Counted from the stretch's first letter, positions 31,973-43,500 are shown. The stretch is DNA of 64,000 nt from Mytilus galloprovincialis (GCF_965363235.1 NC_134846.1:7321001-7385000), one strand, 5' to 3'. Made by a program: numbers and translations. Notes: generated from the letters alone by a model not told the origin.

Positions 31973-32557
31973 AAAAGGAGTAGGTCCGGTAAGGACCGAT
32001 TTTGGCCTCAAATTTCAGGTTCATCTGACAAAAGATTTTGATGACTTTTTAAACACTTAAGTGTCTATTTTATTTGATTCTATTAGTTCGTGTGAAAGAT
32101 TTTAACTGATTTTGTCATTAAAAACGACCCGAATCAAGCTCCAATATGAAAAATCTACCAAACATGCCGAAAATGCCACTTTTCAGATGGTTTTTGTCAA
32201 AAATGAAAGTGGCCGCATCCGTGTTCATCCTCAACCTTTATATATGTTATGTAATATCATCAAATACAACTAACATCTTAATATTAAGGATGAACACGAA
32301 TGCGGCCACTTTCGATTTACAAGAAAACCGTCTAAAATTTAACTAAAATGTTAGAATTGTGAAGATTTCAGTGATTAAGCATGACTTAATGGTGCTAGTA
32401 CCCGATATATGTGCATTGTATTGTCAAAAACAGCCCATATTAATGTAGCAGAAGCATTCTACTGTCCAATAAATAACTAAAAGTTTACATTTTAACAATT
32501 TTGTAAAACTTCTATATTTTGGGGCCAAAAAGGGGTCTTACCGGACCTAGTCCTTTT
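31973..32557. mobile_element. 585-bp TIR element with an internal hairpin
   Basis: Ends AAAAGGAGTAGGTCCGGTAA and, complemented, AAAAGGACTAGGTCCGGTAA, followed on both sides by a TTTGGCC-type block. Inside, a 27-bp arm at 32205-32231 is repeated inverted at 32287-32313 (GTGGCCGCATCCGTG against CACGAATGCGGCCAC). No coding frame; MITE-like. Confidence 0.7.
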
Positions 32558-34020
32558 CTATATTTCGTGTTATTCATTTTTAATCCTTAACAATCAGTTT
32601 GTATGTTAAATACATTTGTAGTTCGTGTGAATATTGTATTAACTTTGTGATTTGTATTGATTTATATATGCTATGTATGGACCCTTTAATAAATACATTT
32701 AATTTTGTCTGATTTTATTTAAACCTCAACCGTATTGATCACTGATAAGAAAATACTTGTATCGATCATGGAAGTATTATATTGACAGGAACTACAACGA
32801 TTTATTAGCACTTATTTATAACCTGGGGAGCTCTGTAGAAAAGATATGGAAACTGACTAATTAGTATGTTATCGTTAATAGCCCTTTGTGACCATGTGCG
32901 ATGCCGCCGTCCTAAACTGACCAGACATACTTCTTATCATCACGTGGTTTTTATTGCGAAAGGTTATCTCTAATACCTGTCGGAAAACCCCTTTGTTTAT
33001 TTCAATCTCGTCTGTGGTCTTTCAGAATTATTCAATTTTTCAAAACAAATCGACTGATGTACAAAACAAAAAAATCGGACGAGAACTTTGAATACTACAA
33101 CGTTTTGAAATGGTGAGTGACAATATTTCATTAGTTTGTGGGGTAAGTTTAAATCGTAATTAAGGTGTGTTCCGGTTACCGCCGGTTAAAAATAAATATA
33201 TTTGATAAAAATAAATACTGTGAAGTTTTGAGTAATCTATATAGTTAAGGTACTGGATAATCCTGGAAAGTAGAAATTTCCAGTTTAAAATACGAAAATT
33301 AATCGAACAAGTACCAACATAAACAAAATACAGCAGAAGAAAACAGAGATCTCACTTCGTTGTGTAGCTATTTATATAATGTTGGTTAATATCTTTTTAA
33401 TTGTGAATATAAAAACTTCATGTCTACCCGCAATTGAAAGACCTTTCCGATCATATAAAGCCATGGTCAGTATTTTATCATTTGAACATGTATGACTATA
33501 TATATGCCAATACTAGCCAAGATTTAAAAAAAGTCTTATGACCCGAAGTTGTTTTCTCACAAGGACAAATCTTAAAGTTATCAACTTCTACTGTAAATCT
33601 AATACTTTATATATTCACTTAAAAAACAAGGTTTAATGTCTATATCAAACACGTAAACTGAAACTGTTTTACAGTGCACTTAACATATACATGTCCATGA
33701 AATCAGAATTCAGGGATGTATATTTGGCAGTCAGGATATTTCATATATAATTATATACGTAAAGCCTTATTTAACATGGTGTTATACCAACCCTGGATTT
33801 GGAGTAAGTCTTATAATTGCTCTATAATCAAATTGTCTTTTTTTAAATCTTGATTAAATCCCCTCAATTTTCAATATGTACAGTCCCGAATATGAATGAA
33901 ATACATGCCACTGGACGTAAGACAAATAACTTTCAATCACAACTTATGATGTGCTTTTTCTACCCTTCAACCCTTTAAAACAAATCCAATATAGTCTTTT
34001 TTGTCAACAGATATGGTAAA
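32558..34020. other. Spacer with a short coding-like segment
   Basis: Mostly AT-rich DNA without genes. At 32766-32861 the + strand reads WKYYIDRNYNDLLALIYNLG and ends at a stop; the first 40 bp are shared with the end of the TRIM-like pseudogene (inverted, near 34637). An ATG followed by GTGAGT at 33109-33117 looks like a splice donor but no partner exon is established. Confidence 0.35.
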
Positions 34021-34144
34021 TAATGGACCCAGACTATAACTGTCGTTTATGTGGAACTACAGACTCACCACCTACCATACGAAAAATCAAAATATGCTAG
34101 AGACATAAAACTCTCACTAAACAAATTATGGTCAATTTATAAAA

Positions 34145-34357
34145 CTATTCACAGCATATCCAATCCAAAGGTCCATCGCTGCCAATTTGCAATCCAACAC
34201 ATTGTATGTGATAAAATTTTATTTTGCACTCTTTGCTTTTACATTCGATAAGATGTGACGAATCATCCGATTTACAGGAACAATATATCTCACTTTCAAA
34301 ATGTGAGGAAAAAAAATCATCGGGTATATTATTTGTCTCAAATTCATCCATTGTCAA
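34145..34357 (-). other. PHD-finger-like fragment
   Basis: The - strand encodes IYCSCKSDDSSHLIEC, KEC, FYHIQC and LDWICC, i.e. most of a C4HC3 PHD finger. The last Cys pair is cut short by the stop after WICCE. Such single PHD fingers occur at the C-terminus of transposon proteins in bivalves, and the flank is repeat-like, so a mobile-element origin is likely. A host exon is the alternative. Confidence 0.5.
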
Positions 34358-34436
34358 AGTGTTTCTTTGGAATTAATGATTGTATGTCTCGTTCACATTC
34401 ATCTATACACGTGTGTATAAACTGTTTCCTTAGGAT

Positions 34437-36476
34437 TTATGACAACATCCGCTTTCTTCGTGTATTGCCGTACCCCGGAAACAACCGACACATGACTTTA
34501 TCGCAATGTGCCACACGCTGGTGTATTAATATAGTGCCATGTTTCAAGTTAATTAACATGTCATTAAATGGTACGCGGCATCGCAGATGAACCGTTTGAA
34601 GTCGGGTCGTAGTAGTTCCTGTCAATATAATACTTCCATGTATCGATTTAGAAGATCCAACAAGCCACAGATATCCACATTCATCTACTATCGTGTCAGT
34701 GGTATTAGAAATACCTTCATTTTCACTCAACAAATTTTGCTGAAAAACGCCATTTTCTGATAACATATAGACAAAACCATTTTTGCCATCTGCCAGAAAA
34801 ACATTTCCATAATTGTCCGTAGCGATAGCTTTAAATTCCGCTCCTGATTTATTAAAAGAATTAGGAACTTTAAAGTGTTCATCAGTAAAAAGAACGACAT
34901 CCTCGCAGAATGAAATTACAAAATTCAAGTTTTTAGTTTTCTTCACAGCTACAGCTTTGACTTGGTAACTGTACCTCTTTTTGTGCATTTTTAAAAAAAA
35001 ATCTTCAATCTCAAATTTATTTTGGACATTTCTAGGGTCTGACAACTCATAAAATCTTGCCTCTTTATCATTATACACAAGTAAGTTGCCATTGCGAACA
35101 ACACAACAGAACAATTCATTTGTAAATGGATGTTCGTAATATTGGTTATGCTTGGTGTTTTCTCTCTTTAAACATCCAGATTTCCTTATAATACGTTTTA
35201 CGTTCGACATATTAGATTTATCATTTCTTTTCTCTGATATACCTTTGCAGGTAAGCATTCTAATACCGGTATCGGTTAACACCCAGGCATTGTCATTTTC
35301 TGCTGGAACAATGTCTTTGATATCGGTCTCAAGGACGAACTCAGATAATTTCTCTGCTTTATGCACTGTTAATTGATCTAGTTCAGGCAACGGTAACTGT
35401 GGGTACGTTTGCTTTGTTTCATTTTTCTTTGCTCTAGCAGTAAACTTCCCAAATATATTTTCTATAACATCTTTAGCGACATCTTTAATTTCAAAATTCA
35501 AATTGTGAATAGAAGGAAAGATGCTAACAGATTTACACAATTCGTTATCAAGACGTTTCCCAATGTGCGAAAACTCTTCACGGAAGTGTGTATATGGCAA
35601 TTTATCAATAAAATCCTCTGTTATCGTGGCAAGTCCCGTTAATGACATTATTGCAGTTTCGATTTCATTCAGGTATTTGTCAAGTTCGTTTATGTCTTTC
35701 ATCTTTATATCATCGATAGTATATAAGTTTTAATTTGTTAGTTCATCGACAGTACTACAAAACCGATCTTTCAAATATTTGGCATGTTCTTTTACATCTC
35801 GTTTCATCATACCACAGTGCTTGTCATAATTATTTTCCTTTAATCTTACCATATCAGCAGTATTTTGTAGAAACGAAATTCTGGCTTTGAAGCTAGCGAT
35901 TCTGACTAACAAATTTTCCTTTTTGCTTTGAAGTAACAAATATAAGTTTTCAACTTGATGGCGCCGATGATATCCTTCTGAACACTCGATGCAAAATAAA
36001 CAATTACATGGTTTACAGAAAAAGATAAATTCCTTGCCATGGTCTTTGCATTTTTGTTTATCATTCGCACCAGACTGATCTTCTTCCTCTGATTTATTTT
36101 TTTGCAGAGGTTCAATTGTATGATTCTTCGATGCTTTCAATTTTCCATGGTAATTTTGACAATTACTGCACATATTGATTTTGCATTCCAAACAAGTCGC
36201 CATTGCAATATTTTGTTCATAACATAACTCGCATGAATCCATAATTGCATTTGGTTCCGTCGCATAATCTAATTTATGAGGATAAGGTTTGATACCACTA
36301 ACTCCATTATCCGGTAAAGATATATTTGTTTTACATAACGGACAAACTATTTTACTATCTCTCACATGTAGTTTCTGAAGGCATGGTGAGCAGAAAGTAT
36401 GATAACAGTCTAAAAGTTTAGGTTCTATAAAACAAGACTGACATATTCCGGACTTTGAATTACAACCTTCTGCCAT
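34437..36476 (-). pseudogene. TRIM-like RING/B-box gene, damaged paralogue
   Basis: The start MAEGC at 36476 matches the intact paralogue at 45399. A RING (residues 5-49) is followed by two B-boxes (about 82-120 and 145-178), a coiled coil and a C-terminal propeller-like region resembling the intact gene. Three defects: the first RING Cys is Ser9; an in-frame TAA at 35730-35732 falls in the coiled coil where the paralogue has sense codons; and after LWLVGSSKSI (near 34640) the paralogous ending is replaced by about 68 unrelated codons of repeat-like origin, ending at 34437. It could give a 248-aa RING/B-box protein without propeller. The family comprises ubiquitin E3 ligases, often linked to innate immunity and greatly expanded in bivalves. 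Confidence 0.75.
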
Positions 36477-36560
36477 TCTTGATATTGTGCGGTTCGTTGG
36501 ACAGACCAGGAAGCTATTTAAGCTGATGCTTTGAATAGAAATCAATGCATAGCAACATCC

Positions 36561-36783
36561 ACGCATATTAATTATAAATGTTGAATACGTAATATAACTA
36601 TATATTTACAAAAAATATAGAAATAAAATGCTTAAAACGATAATTATATTACGTATTCAACATGTATAATTAATATGCATGGCTTAGCAACAGCCATGGA
36701 TATTAATTATAAATGTTGAATACGTAATATAATTATCGTTTTAAGCATTTTATTTCTATTTGTTTTGTAAATATATAGTTAAA
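36561..36783. repeat. Large inverted repeat at the 5' side of the damaged TRIM locus
   Basis: Arms of about 89 bp (36595-36683 and 36693-36783) flank a 9-nt centre TTAGCAACA. A third, direct copy of ATTATAAATGTTGAATACG sits just before (36569-36594). The left side reaches the presumed promoter of the TRIM-like locus. Could form a hairpin or cruciform. Confidence 0.8.
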
Positions 36784-37270
36784 TGTCTACTTATTAATCT
36801 AGCACTGTCTTTGTTTACATCATCTGTTTGTTAAAGTACAGATCTGACATATTGACATTTTCTTAACAATATTTATTTACCATGAGGTACGACTGATAGA
36901 AATATAAAAAAACAACAAACGAAATGCATGTTTCTTTCTTTGGTTCAGCTCATAAAAAAAATAAGAAATTAAGAAAATAAGATTTGTAGCTTGTGCTTGA
37001 ACTTGATGAACTCGTTTATCAAATTTAGGATTGAGTAGACGTCTTTTTTTAATTTTTTTTTTTTATCTCAATTGCATGTAGCATACTGATGTCATCACCT
37101 ATGTATTCCCATTTTTACGAATTGATTTTGTTCTCTCAATGTGCGATACTTGCATGAGATAACATTCAGATAAAACAATTCTTACGAATTACCAAAAAAA
37201 AAAAAAAAATCGTCAGCCCCTTTACGTTATAAACTTCTGTAGAAAACATTAAGATAATGGATGAGCACGA
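36784..37270. other. No recognised gene or element
   Basis: AT-rich spacer with T-runs; nothing else seen. Confidence 0.35.
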
Positions 37271-37547
37271 GTATTTGAGACGGGTCAGCTTTATTTTACA
37301 TTGGCTAGAGGTATAGGGGTAGGTTGAGATCTCCCAACCGCATATTTGCGCCTGTCCCAATTCAGGAGCCTCTGTTCTTTGTTAGTCTTGTATGTTTTTT
37401 TTTAGTTCATGTATATGTTTTAGAGTTTAGTGTGACGTCCCTTTTCACTGATTGGTACACAATTTCATTTAGGAGCCAGCTGAGGACCACCGCCGTTTGC
37501 GGGATAATCTCGCTGCGTTCAAGACTAATTGATTGCCTTCGGCTGTT
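37271..37547 (+). repeat. Mussel dispersed repeat, 5' part (split by insertion)
   Basis: Contains AGTGTGACGTCCCTTTTCAC, GGAGCCAGCTGAGGACC and CCTTCGGCTGTT. This repeat normally continues GCTGTTGTCTGCTCTTTGGT, and that continuation is found at 42825. The two parts are separated by the 37548-42824 element. Confidence 0.7.
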
Positions 37548-37911
37548 GAGGCTTGTTTAGGGGGGGGGGGTATCAATATCCCATATCCCATTAAGTTTTT
37601 ATCCCAATATCCCGTATCCCTATAATGTTTACCCCTAATATCCCAATAATTATTTTTTACAAATATCCCATATCCCTAAAACTATCTTAGAACCTTGTAT
37701 AACAATCTCTTTTATGTGATATTAAACGATAAATTTAGTGTATTAAAGGGGTCTTATTTCAGACTTTTTTTTTGTTAATTGTTCAAACCGTGATGCATAT
37801 GACTGTAAAATATAATTTTGATAGCATTCTTCTTTCATTGATAAGAAACTTCATCCTACACGTTAACCTATGTTGGAAAGAACAGAAGGACGCAACCCTG
37901 TCTATTGTCCA

Positions 37912-38386
37912 AGATTGCTCTGACATCCAACGGCTGTTTTGCCAGACAAGCTGAGACTGTGGGACGTCAGAGCACGTCCATATCAAAAAGTGGATATTTA
38001 GCATGCAAGTTCAATAACTCAAAATTTAACACAAGAAAGCTTTCTGCTAATGTACCTACATTACACTTAACTGTTGCAATATTTTTACAGCAGGCAAAAT
38101 TTTGCACAGCCCTTGTTTTGCAAAGAAATAACACATCATTTGACTCTGTGATCTTGAACTTTATGAATTACATAGATCCCAATATTTTTGTTACTTTTTT
38201 TTAATTTCCTTCCTCACAACACCAGTAATAGAAAGAAAATATATTAATTTACATTGATTATTTAGTAATTATTCGTTATTAACATAGTTTATACAGCGAA
38301 ATATCTACTTTTTGATATGGGACGTGCTCTGACGTCCCTCGGCCCAGCTTGTCTGGCAAAACAGCCGTTGCACATCAGAACAATCT
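37912..38386. mobile_element. MITE-like element with ~90-bp inverted ends
   Basis: AACGGCTGTTTTGCCAGACA on the left recurs inverted at the right (to 38369), along with GGGACGTCAGAGCACGTCC and ATATCAAAAAGT. Outer arms reach AGATTGCTC / CAATCT. No clear target duplication. Overlapping short frames are palindrome shadows. Confidence 0.65.
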
Positions 38387-38584
38387 GTAAAACGTGGAGA
38401 CCTCTGAAGATCCTCGCCACGCCACGTAAAAAAATAAGAGGTAAAACACTATAAATTTCCTGTAATCATATAAAGCATCAAAACAAAGAAAACATTGACA
38501 ACAATAAGGCTTAACTCATCAGATGGATACATCTAACAAAAATCTATGATTATTTCAAGAAAATTATCAATACATATGAGCATA

Positions 38585-38991
38585 TAATATAAAAAAAAGA
38601 TGTGGATGATTGCCAATGAGACAACTCTTCACAAGAGACCACGTGACACAGAAATTAACAATTATAGGTCACCGCACGACCTTCAACAATGAGCAAAGCC
38701 CATACCTCATAGTTAGCTATAAAAAGACCTGAAATGACAAATGTAGAACAATTCAAACGAGAAAACTAACGGCCTAATTTATGTATAAAATTAATGAACA
38801 AAAACAAATATGTAACACAGCAACAAACGACAACCACTGAGTTAAAGACTTCTGACTTTGGACAGGCACATACATACAGAATGTGGCGAGGCTAAACATG
38901 TTAGCGGGATCCCAACCCTCCCCTTAACCTGGGACAGTGGTGCAACATAAGAACGAACTATACAAATCAGTTGAAAAAGGCTTAACTCATC
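38585..38991 (+). repeat. GATGTGGTATGA dispersed repeat, 5' part (split by MULE)
   Basis: Runs through ACAGCAACAAACGACAACCA, GGGATCCCAACCCTCCCC and AAAAAGGCTTAACTCATC, where the MULE begins. The 3' part resumes at 41953. Confidence 0.8.
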
Positions 38992-41952
38992 GGTCAACGG
39001 AAAAAAAGTCACAGGAAAAAAAGTCTCAAGAAAAAAGTCACAGGAAAAAAAGTCACAATTAATAAAATTATTTGAAAGAAGTATATAAAATGTTTTTAAG
39101 AAGTATGTTGGAATGCACATGACAAAAGTGATTTTGTATATCAGCTGTATGAAATAAATAATTAAAAAAATTGCAGTTTTGTTAAATAAAAATAATACTT
39201 CTTGTAAAAGTGTATCAGATCAATTATTTTTAAATAAAAGCTTTTAAAATTTATATAGGTAAAGCGCACATCGATATTAACAGATTTCGTTTTATTTATG
39301 GGTTAATAAAATAAAAAAATATATTCTTTTCATCATTTAAAAAAAAAAATAAATACACTAAAAAAAATTATAATAGTAAAAGTGTAATAATTTATGTTCT
39401 CTTTTTCAAAACAAACTCTTAAACAAACAGGATAAGCCATTTGTTTCCTTTTCATTCATGATAAGCCCTAGTTGTTTTTCATGGGTAGGGCTTCCTTCCA
39501 AAAGAGGAAGTGAAAGGTCTACAAAAAAGGGAAAGGTGCCACAAGAAGCCACTAATTAATCTCAACAGTCACTGTCAATAAATGTTGTAATTACATAATT
39601 ATTGTTAATGGGGATGCTTTGTTTGTTTAACATGTAATTGAAGGATTCTCATGATATTGGCAAAAACACAGCTATAGAAAAACAAAAATCACAATAACAT
39701 GTGGTCAAACCATATCATAGACTTTCTAACTTTGACTCAAATTAAAGAAAATGTATGACTTCATTTACTTTTCTATATAAGAAAAAAATAATTTCAAGTG
39801 TTATTAAATCAAATATGGAAGTCATCAAGAGCAACAAAGGCGGGTCCAAACTTTGCTACCAGGGGTACATGTACACCAAGCATACTACCAGAAAGACAGT
39901 ACAGTGGTGGAAATGTGTGAAGCGATCCAGCACTGCATGTAAAGGGTCCATTACAACTTCTCTGCAGAATGAAATCCAACTCCTGGCCAGCCACACAACC
40001 ATGATCCAAGTGATATTAGCATAAAGTACACTAAGTCCAGGTACGCAATGAAAGAACAGGCTGCTCCCACCAGAGACAAACCAAGCCAGATCTTCGCCCA
40101 GGTCGTTTCAACATGTGAAGATGATGTGCAAGCAATGATGCCCAGAGAAGAGAATTGTAAACGCACCATGCGCTACCAGCGTCCAGCATCATCTGTTCCC
40201 CAGAGCTTTGCAGATGTCACACTGCCAACAGAATTCACCATTACAACCAAAAACCAACAGTTCCTACTGTATGACAATGGACAGAATGCTGAGAACAGAA
40301 TGTTGGTCTTTTGTAGTTCTGACAGTTTAAGACGTCTAGCTGAAGCCCATACCCTTTTTATGGATGGTACTTTCTCTGTAGCTCCACATCCTTTTAAACA
40401 GCTGTACACCATCCGAGTACCTTTTAAAGATGTTACAGTCACCACAGTGTATGCTTTCTTGCCGAACAAGAATCAAGATACATACAGAGAGTTATTTCAG
40501 TCATTGGTCGACAAATGCCAAGCCAGCCACCTACCGTTAAATGTTCAGACTGTGGTAACAGACTTCGAAGATGGCGTTCTACGTGCAGTGTCGGCAGTAT
40601 TTGACCGCCATATCAACAACCAGGGATGTTTCTATCATCTTACCCAAGCAACTTGGAGAAAGATACAGAGCCTTGGTTTGGTTCCCCACTACAAGATGAG
40701 CGATGACTTCCGCCTGTTCTGTGGTATGATCAACTTAGTAGGTTATGCCCACCCATCAATATGGAGAGTAGTAGAATGGTGCCAGAAAGAAGAAGCTACA
40801 GTGAGAACCTTGATACAACAAGACGCTGTAGGCACCCCGCCAGTTAAACGGGTCCAACAACGTTATGTCCAACTTCAACTAAGACTTCAAAACTTGTGCA
40901 GAGACTTGACATCAGGCAACAAGACCATTGCAGAATTTCTCAGGGGTGTTGGTTGGAACATAAGACTTAACCATTAGTTGTCGTCTTTGCCATATATCAA
41001 GTGAACTTTAAGTAAAACTATGTGCATCACTTGTTCATTATCTGTTGTTCATTGATAAAGACATTTATTTGTGCTTGATTATTTATTATGTTGCTGTTAT
41101 TGACTTATATTATTATGATGTATACATTAAATCTACATTACTACGTCTTCAATTCGTTTTGCTTAATTTATTTCTTTAACACAATATCAACAGGTCATAC
41201 ATAAAAAAAAAGATATGAAACAAAAAGAACTTCAACATGTATCAGTACACGATCTTGTACAGGTGACCTATATTTGTTAATTTCTTGGTCATTTTGGTCT
41301 CTTGTGGACAGTTGGGTACCACATCTTCTCTTTTAATATATCAATACACGAGCTTGTACAGGTTTTCTTTTGCTTTGCGATTTTAAGTGTAATTTCCAAA
41401 GCAAAAGAGCATAAGACTTGTAGAAAAATACGTTTAGCTGTCTATAACTAGCATCATTCAAGAAAGATATGAAACAAAACTTATTACAACAAAACATTGT
41501 ATCAGTTCACGAGCTTGTACCGGTTTTCTTTTGCTTTTGTAGAAACATATGCTAAGCTGTCTAATTTGCTTCTAATGTAAAAACACATGAAACAAAAATA
41601 ATTACAACAAAACATGTATCAGTAACATTACAAAAAAAATCCTTTGAATGACATTGAAGACCTGTTGGTGAACGTCTGCTGTTGTCTGTTCTATGGTCGG
41701 GTTGTTGTCTCTTTGGCACATTCCCTATTTACATTCTAAATTTTATAATAAAACAAAGGATATGGGGTACAAAAAACACAAAACCATACTTGCACATGAA
41801 CAGCAGAAAAAAAACCACACACAGACAAAAGTCATTACCAATATATAAGTGCAGATCATATGACAGTTTTCATACAAAATATAAATTGTGACTTTTTTTC
41901 CTGTGACTTTTTTTCCGTGACTTTTTTTCCTGTGACTTTTTTTCCTACATTC
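38992..41952 (+). mobile_element. Mutator-like (MULE) DNA transposon, 2.96 kb
   Basis: Inverted ends of about 60 bp are built from repeated GGAAAAAAAGTCACA (left 38998-39060, right 41885-41946). AACTCATC flanks both sides (38984-38991, 41953-41960), fitting the 8-9 bp duplications of MULEs. The insertion splits a mussel repeat that resumes in register. It carries one FLYWCH-MULE transposase gene and smaller inserted repeats (about 41280-41340 and 41655-41770). Confidence 0.85.
39812..40977 (+). pseudogene. FLYWCH/MULE transposase, damaged
   Basis: A FLYWCH zinc finger (39812-40000; GYMYTKHTTRKTVQWWKC, then ACKGSITT) is followed by a MULE transposase domain with FMDGTF (first catalytic Asp), VVTDFEDG (second) and GCFYHLTQATW. 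Two defects. The frame shifts near 40000-40005, just at the second finger His. The text jumps in frame from RLFCGMI to NLVGYAHPSIW (about 40731), where relatives have roughly 90 residues including the RTNN-x-ESW block, so the third catalytic acidic region is missing. It should be unable to cut DNA. The finger and second half together match bivalve FLYWCH-MULE proteins. Confidence 0.85.
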
Positions 41953-42530
41953 AACTCATCAGATGGATACAAATAGAAATACATCTAACAAAAACAGAGA
42001 GTGGACGTGACCGAGTACTTGTACATCCCATCAACAAAAAGACACTAAGTACAGACCTGAGAGTACTTGCAGTTACTGACAGCTATCTCAAAGCCAATTA
42101 CAAGTAATAAAAAGTAATGCATCTGAGACTAAATTATCAATCATTACACATCCAACATCCAATGGCACGGTAAACAACATCTCCGTAAAAATGAGGATAT
42201 GCTACCGTTTGAAATAAAAAAATTTACAGGTAGAACCAAACTTCAAAACCAAATCTAGAATTTAGTAAAGATTTTAAGTGATTTGTGGTAACTAAATCCC
42301 TGACTTAATATTATTTACCAGTAATACATAGATTCCGTTCATTAAAATCCAAAACGTTACAACAGACACGGGCATAGCGGAGGTGTTGTGATATACAAAC
42401 ACTGTAAGATAGTGCCAAAGGAACATCACCATCCAAAAAAGGAAAATTAACAATAAGGAACGAAGTATGGAAAGCAAAACAAATACTTTTAAAATTATCA
42501 GTACACATGAACATATAAATATCGAAAATA
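41953..42530 (+). repeat. GATGTGGTATGA dispersed repeat, 3' part
   Basis: Resumes AACTCATCAGATGGATACAA after the MULE and continues through TTACTGACAGCTATCTCAAA, ATGCTACCGTTTGAAAT and AAAGGAACATCACCATCCAA. It forms one long mussel repeat with 38585-38991. Confidence 0.75.
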
Positions 42531-42824
42531 GATCAATACTTTTCGCTTGGGTTTGGATGACTTTTAAATAAAACGACCATTAACTCAATTAAAATCAACA
42601 AAGCACTAAAATGACCTTTAATACTAAACTTTTTGGGGCAATTTTATCAAGTGAGATGTAAATATTTCTGTACAATTCAATTTATTTTTTTTTATGTTAA
42701 AAATTCAATATCCTTATAAATGCATCAATATCCCATATCCCATTTACTTTTAGGACAAATATCCCGTATCCCTAAAATTAAAATGGCAAATATCCCGTAT
42801 CCCAATATACCCTATACAAGCCTC

Positions 42825-42925
42825 GCTGTTGTCTGCTCTTTGGTCGGGTTGTTGTCTCTTTTAAAATTCCCATTTCCATTCTCAATTTTGTTTTATTTTT
42901 CACATTCGTTATAGTATGGGGTACA
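42825..42925 (+). repeat. Mussel dispersed repeat, 3' part (resumed after insertion)
   Basis: GCTGTTGTCTGCTCTTTGGT, then CGGGTTGTTGTCTC and CCCATTTCCATTCTCAATTT. It continues the repeat broken at 37547. A third copy of this stretch lies inside the MULE at 41668-41760. Confidence 0.75.
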
Positions 42926-43480
42926 TATATTTTTGACTACTCGTTTGTGATTTGGATTCTATATTTTCGGTACATTTCACCTATGTCTTATTTTGTGTAT
43001 AGTCAAGTTAATTTACATTTTCCAATGAAAAAGTATTGTGTTAGTTCAAATTATTATGACGTGCATATCATTAGTTTGGAATAACCGTTTCAATTTAATT
43101 GTATAATTTTCAAGATTACATTGGTTAATTTGTTGATTGCTGAGTCCAGTGGCAAATATTTCATGCATTCAAAAATACATATACGCTACAAAATTACGTC
43201 ATGTTCTGTAGGTTGATCCATTAACATGATTAATTTGAATTGCAGTTTGTGGTGTCCTGTGCTGTCATTTATTCATCGTTATATTGTGGATTACTTCCCG
43301 AACAGGACATGATAACAAGATAAAAACGAAATTATCAATCAGTATTTAATGAACATATATATAGAAAGATAGAAACAGATTGATTGATTTTTAACAAGGA
43401 TTCGTTCTGTTGGAGTGAGAGAAAATTAATTTAGATTTTTGGTACACTAAAAAAAAATTGATTTAATGATAAAAAAAAAA
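42926..43480. other. Spacer downstream of the intact TRIM gene
   Basis: AT-rich, no gene recognised. Confidence 0.35.
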
Positions 43481-43484
43481 TTAA

Positions 43485-43490
43485 TTTATT
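43485..43490 (-). terminator. Polyadenylation signal AATAAA of the TRIM-like gene
   Basis: TTTATT on the + strand, 11-16 nt after the stop codon. It is close, but is the only canonical hexamer nearby that I noticed. Confidence 0.35.
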
Positions 43491-43500
43491 TGCGCATTAT

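Larger units (their letters stand above)
37548..42824. mobile_element. 5.28-kb composite element, 6-bp target duplication GCTGTT
   Basis: Ends GAGGCTTGTTTAGGG and, complemented, GAGGCTTGTATAGGG. GCTGTT lies on both sides (37542-37547, 42825-42830), and the interrupted host repeat resumes exactly. Each end has a run of ATATCCC units in the same orientation (37570-37680, 42722-42815). The interior is made of other inserted repeats, including the MULE. No enzyme of its own is visible. A 6-bp duplication is known for only a few DNA-element classes; family not assigned. Confidence 0.75.

Noticed and set aside
35152-35733. Three + strand frames of 70-77 codons
   Set aside because: Antisense shadows of the TRIM-like pseudogene.
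37783-38204. Several 60-99 codon frames
   Set aside because: They run across the arms of a palindromic MITE-like element and match nothing recognisable.
40173-40469. 98-codon - strand frame
   Set aside because: Antisense of the MULE transposase.
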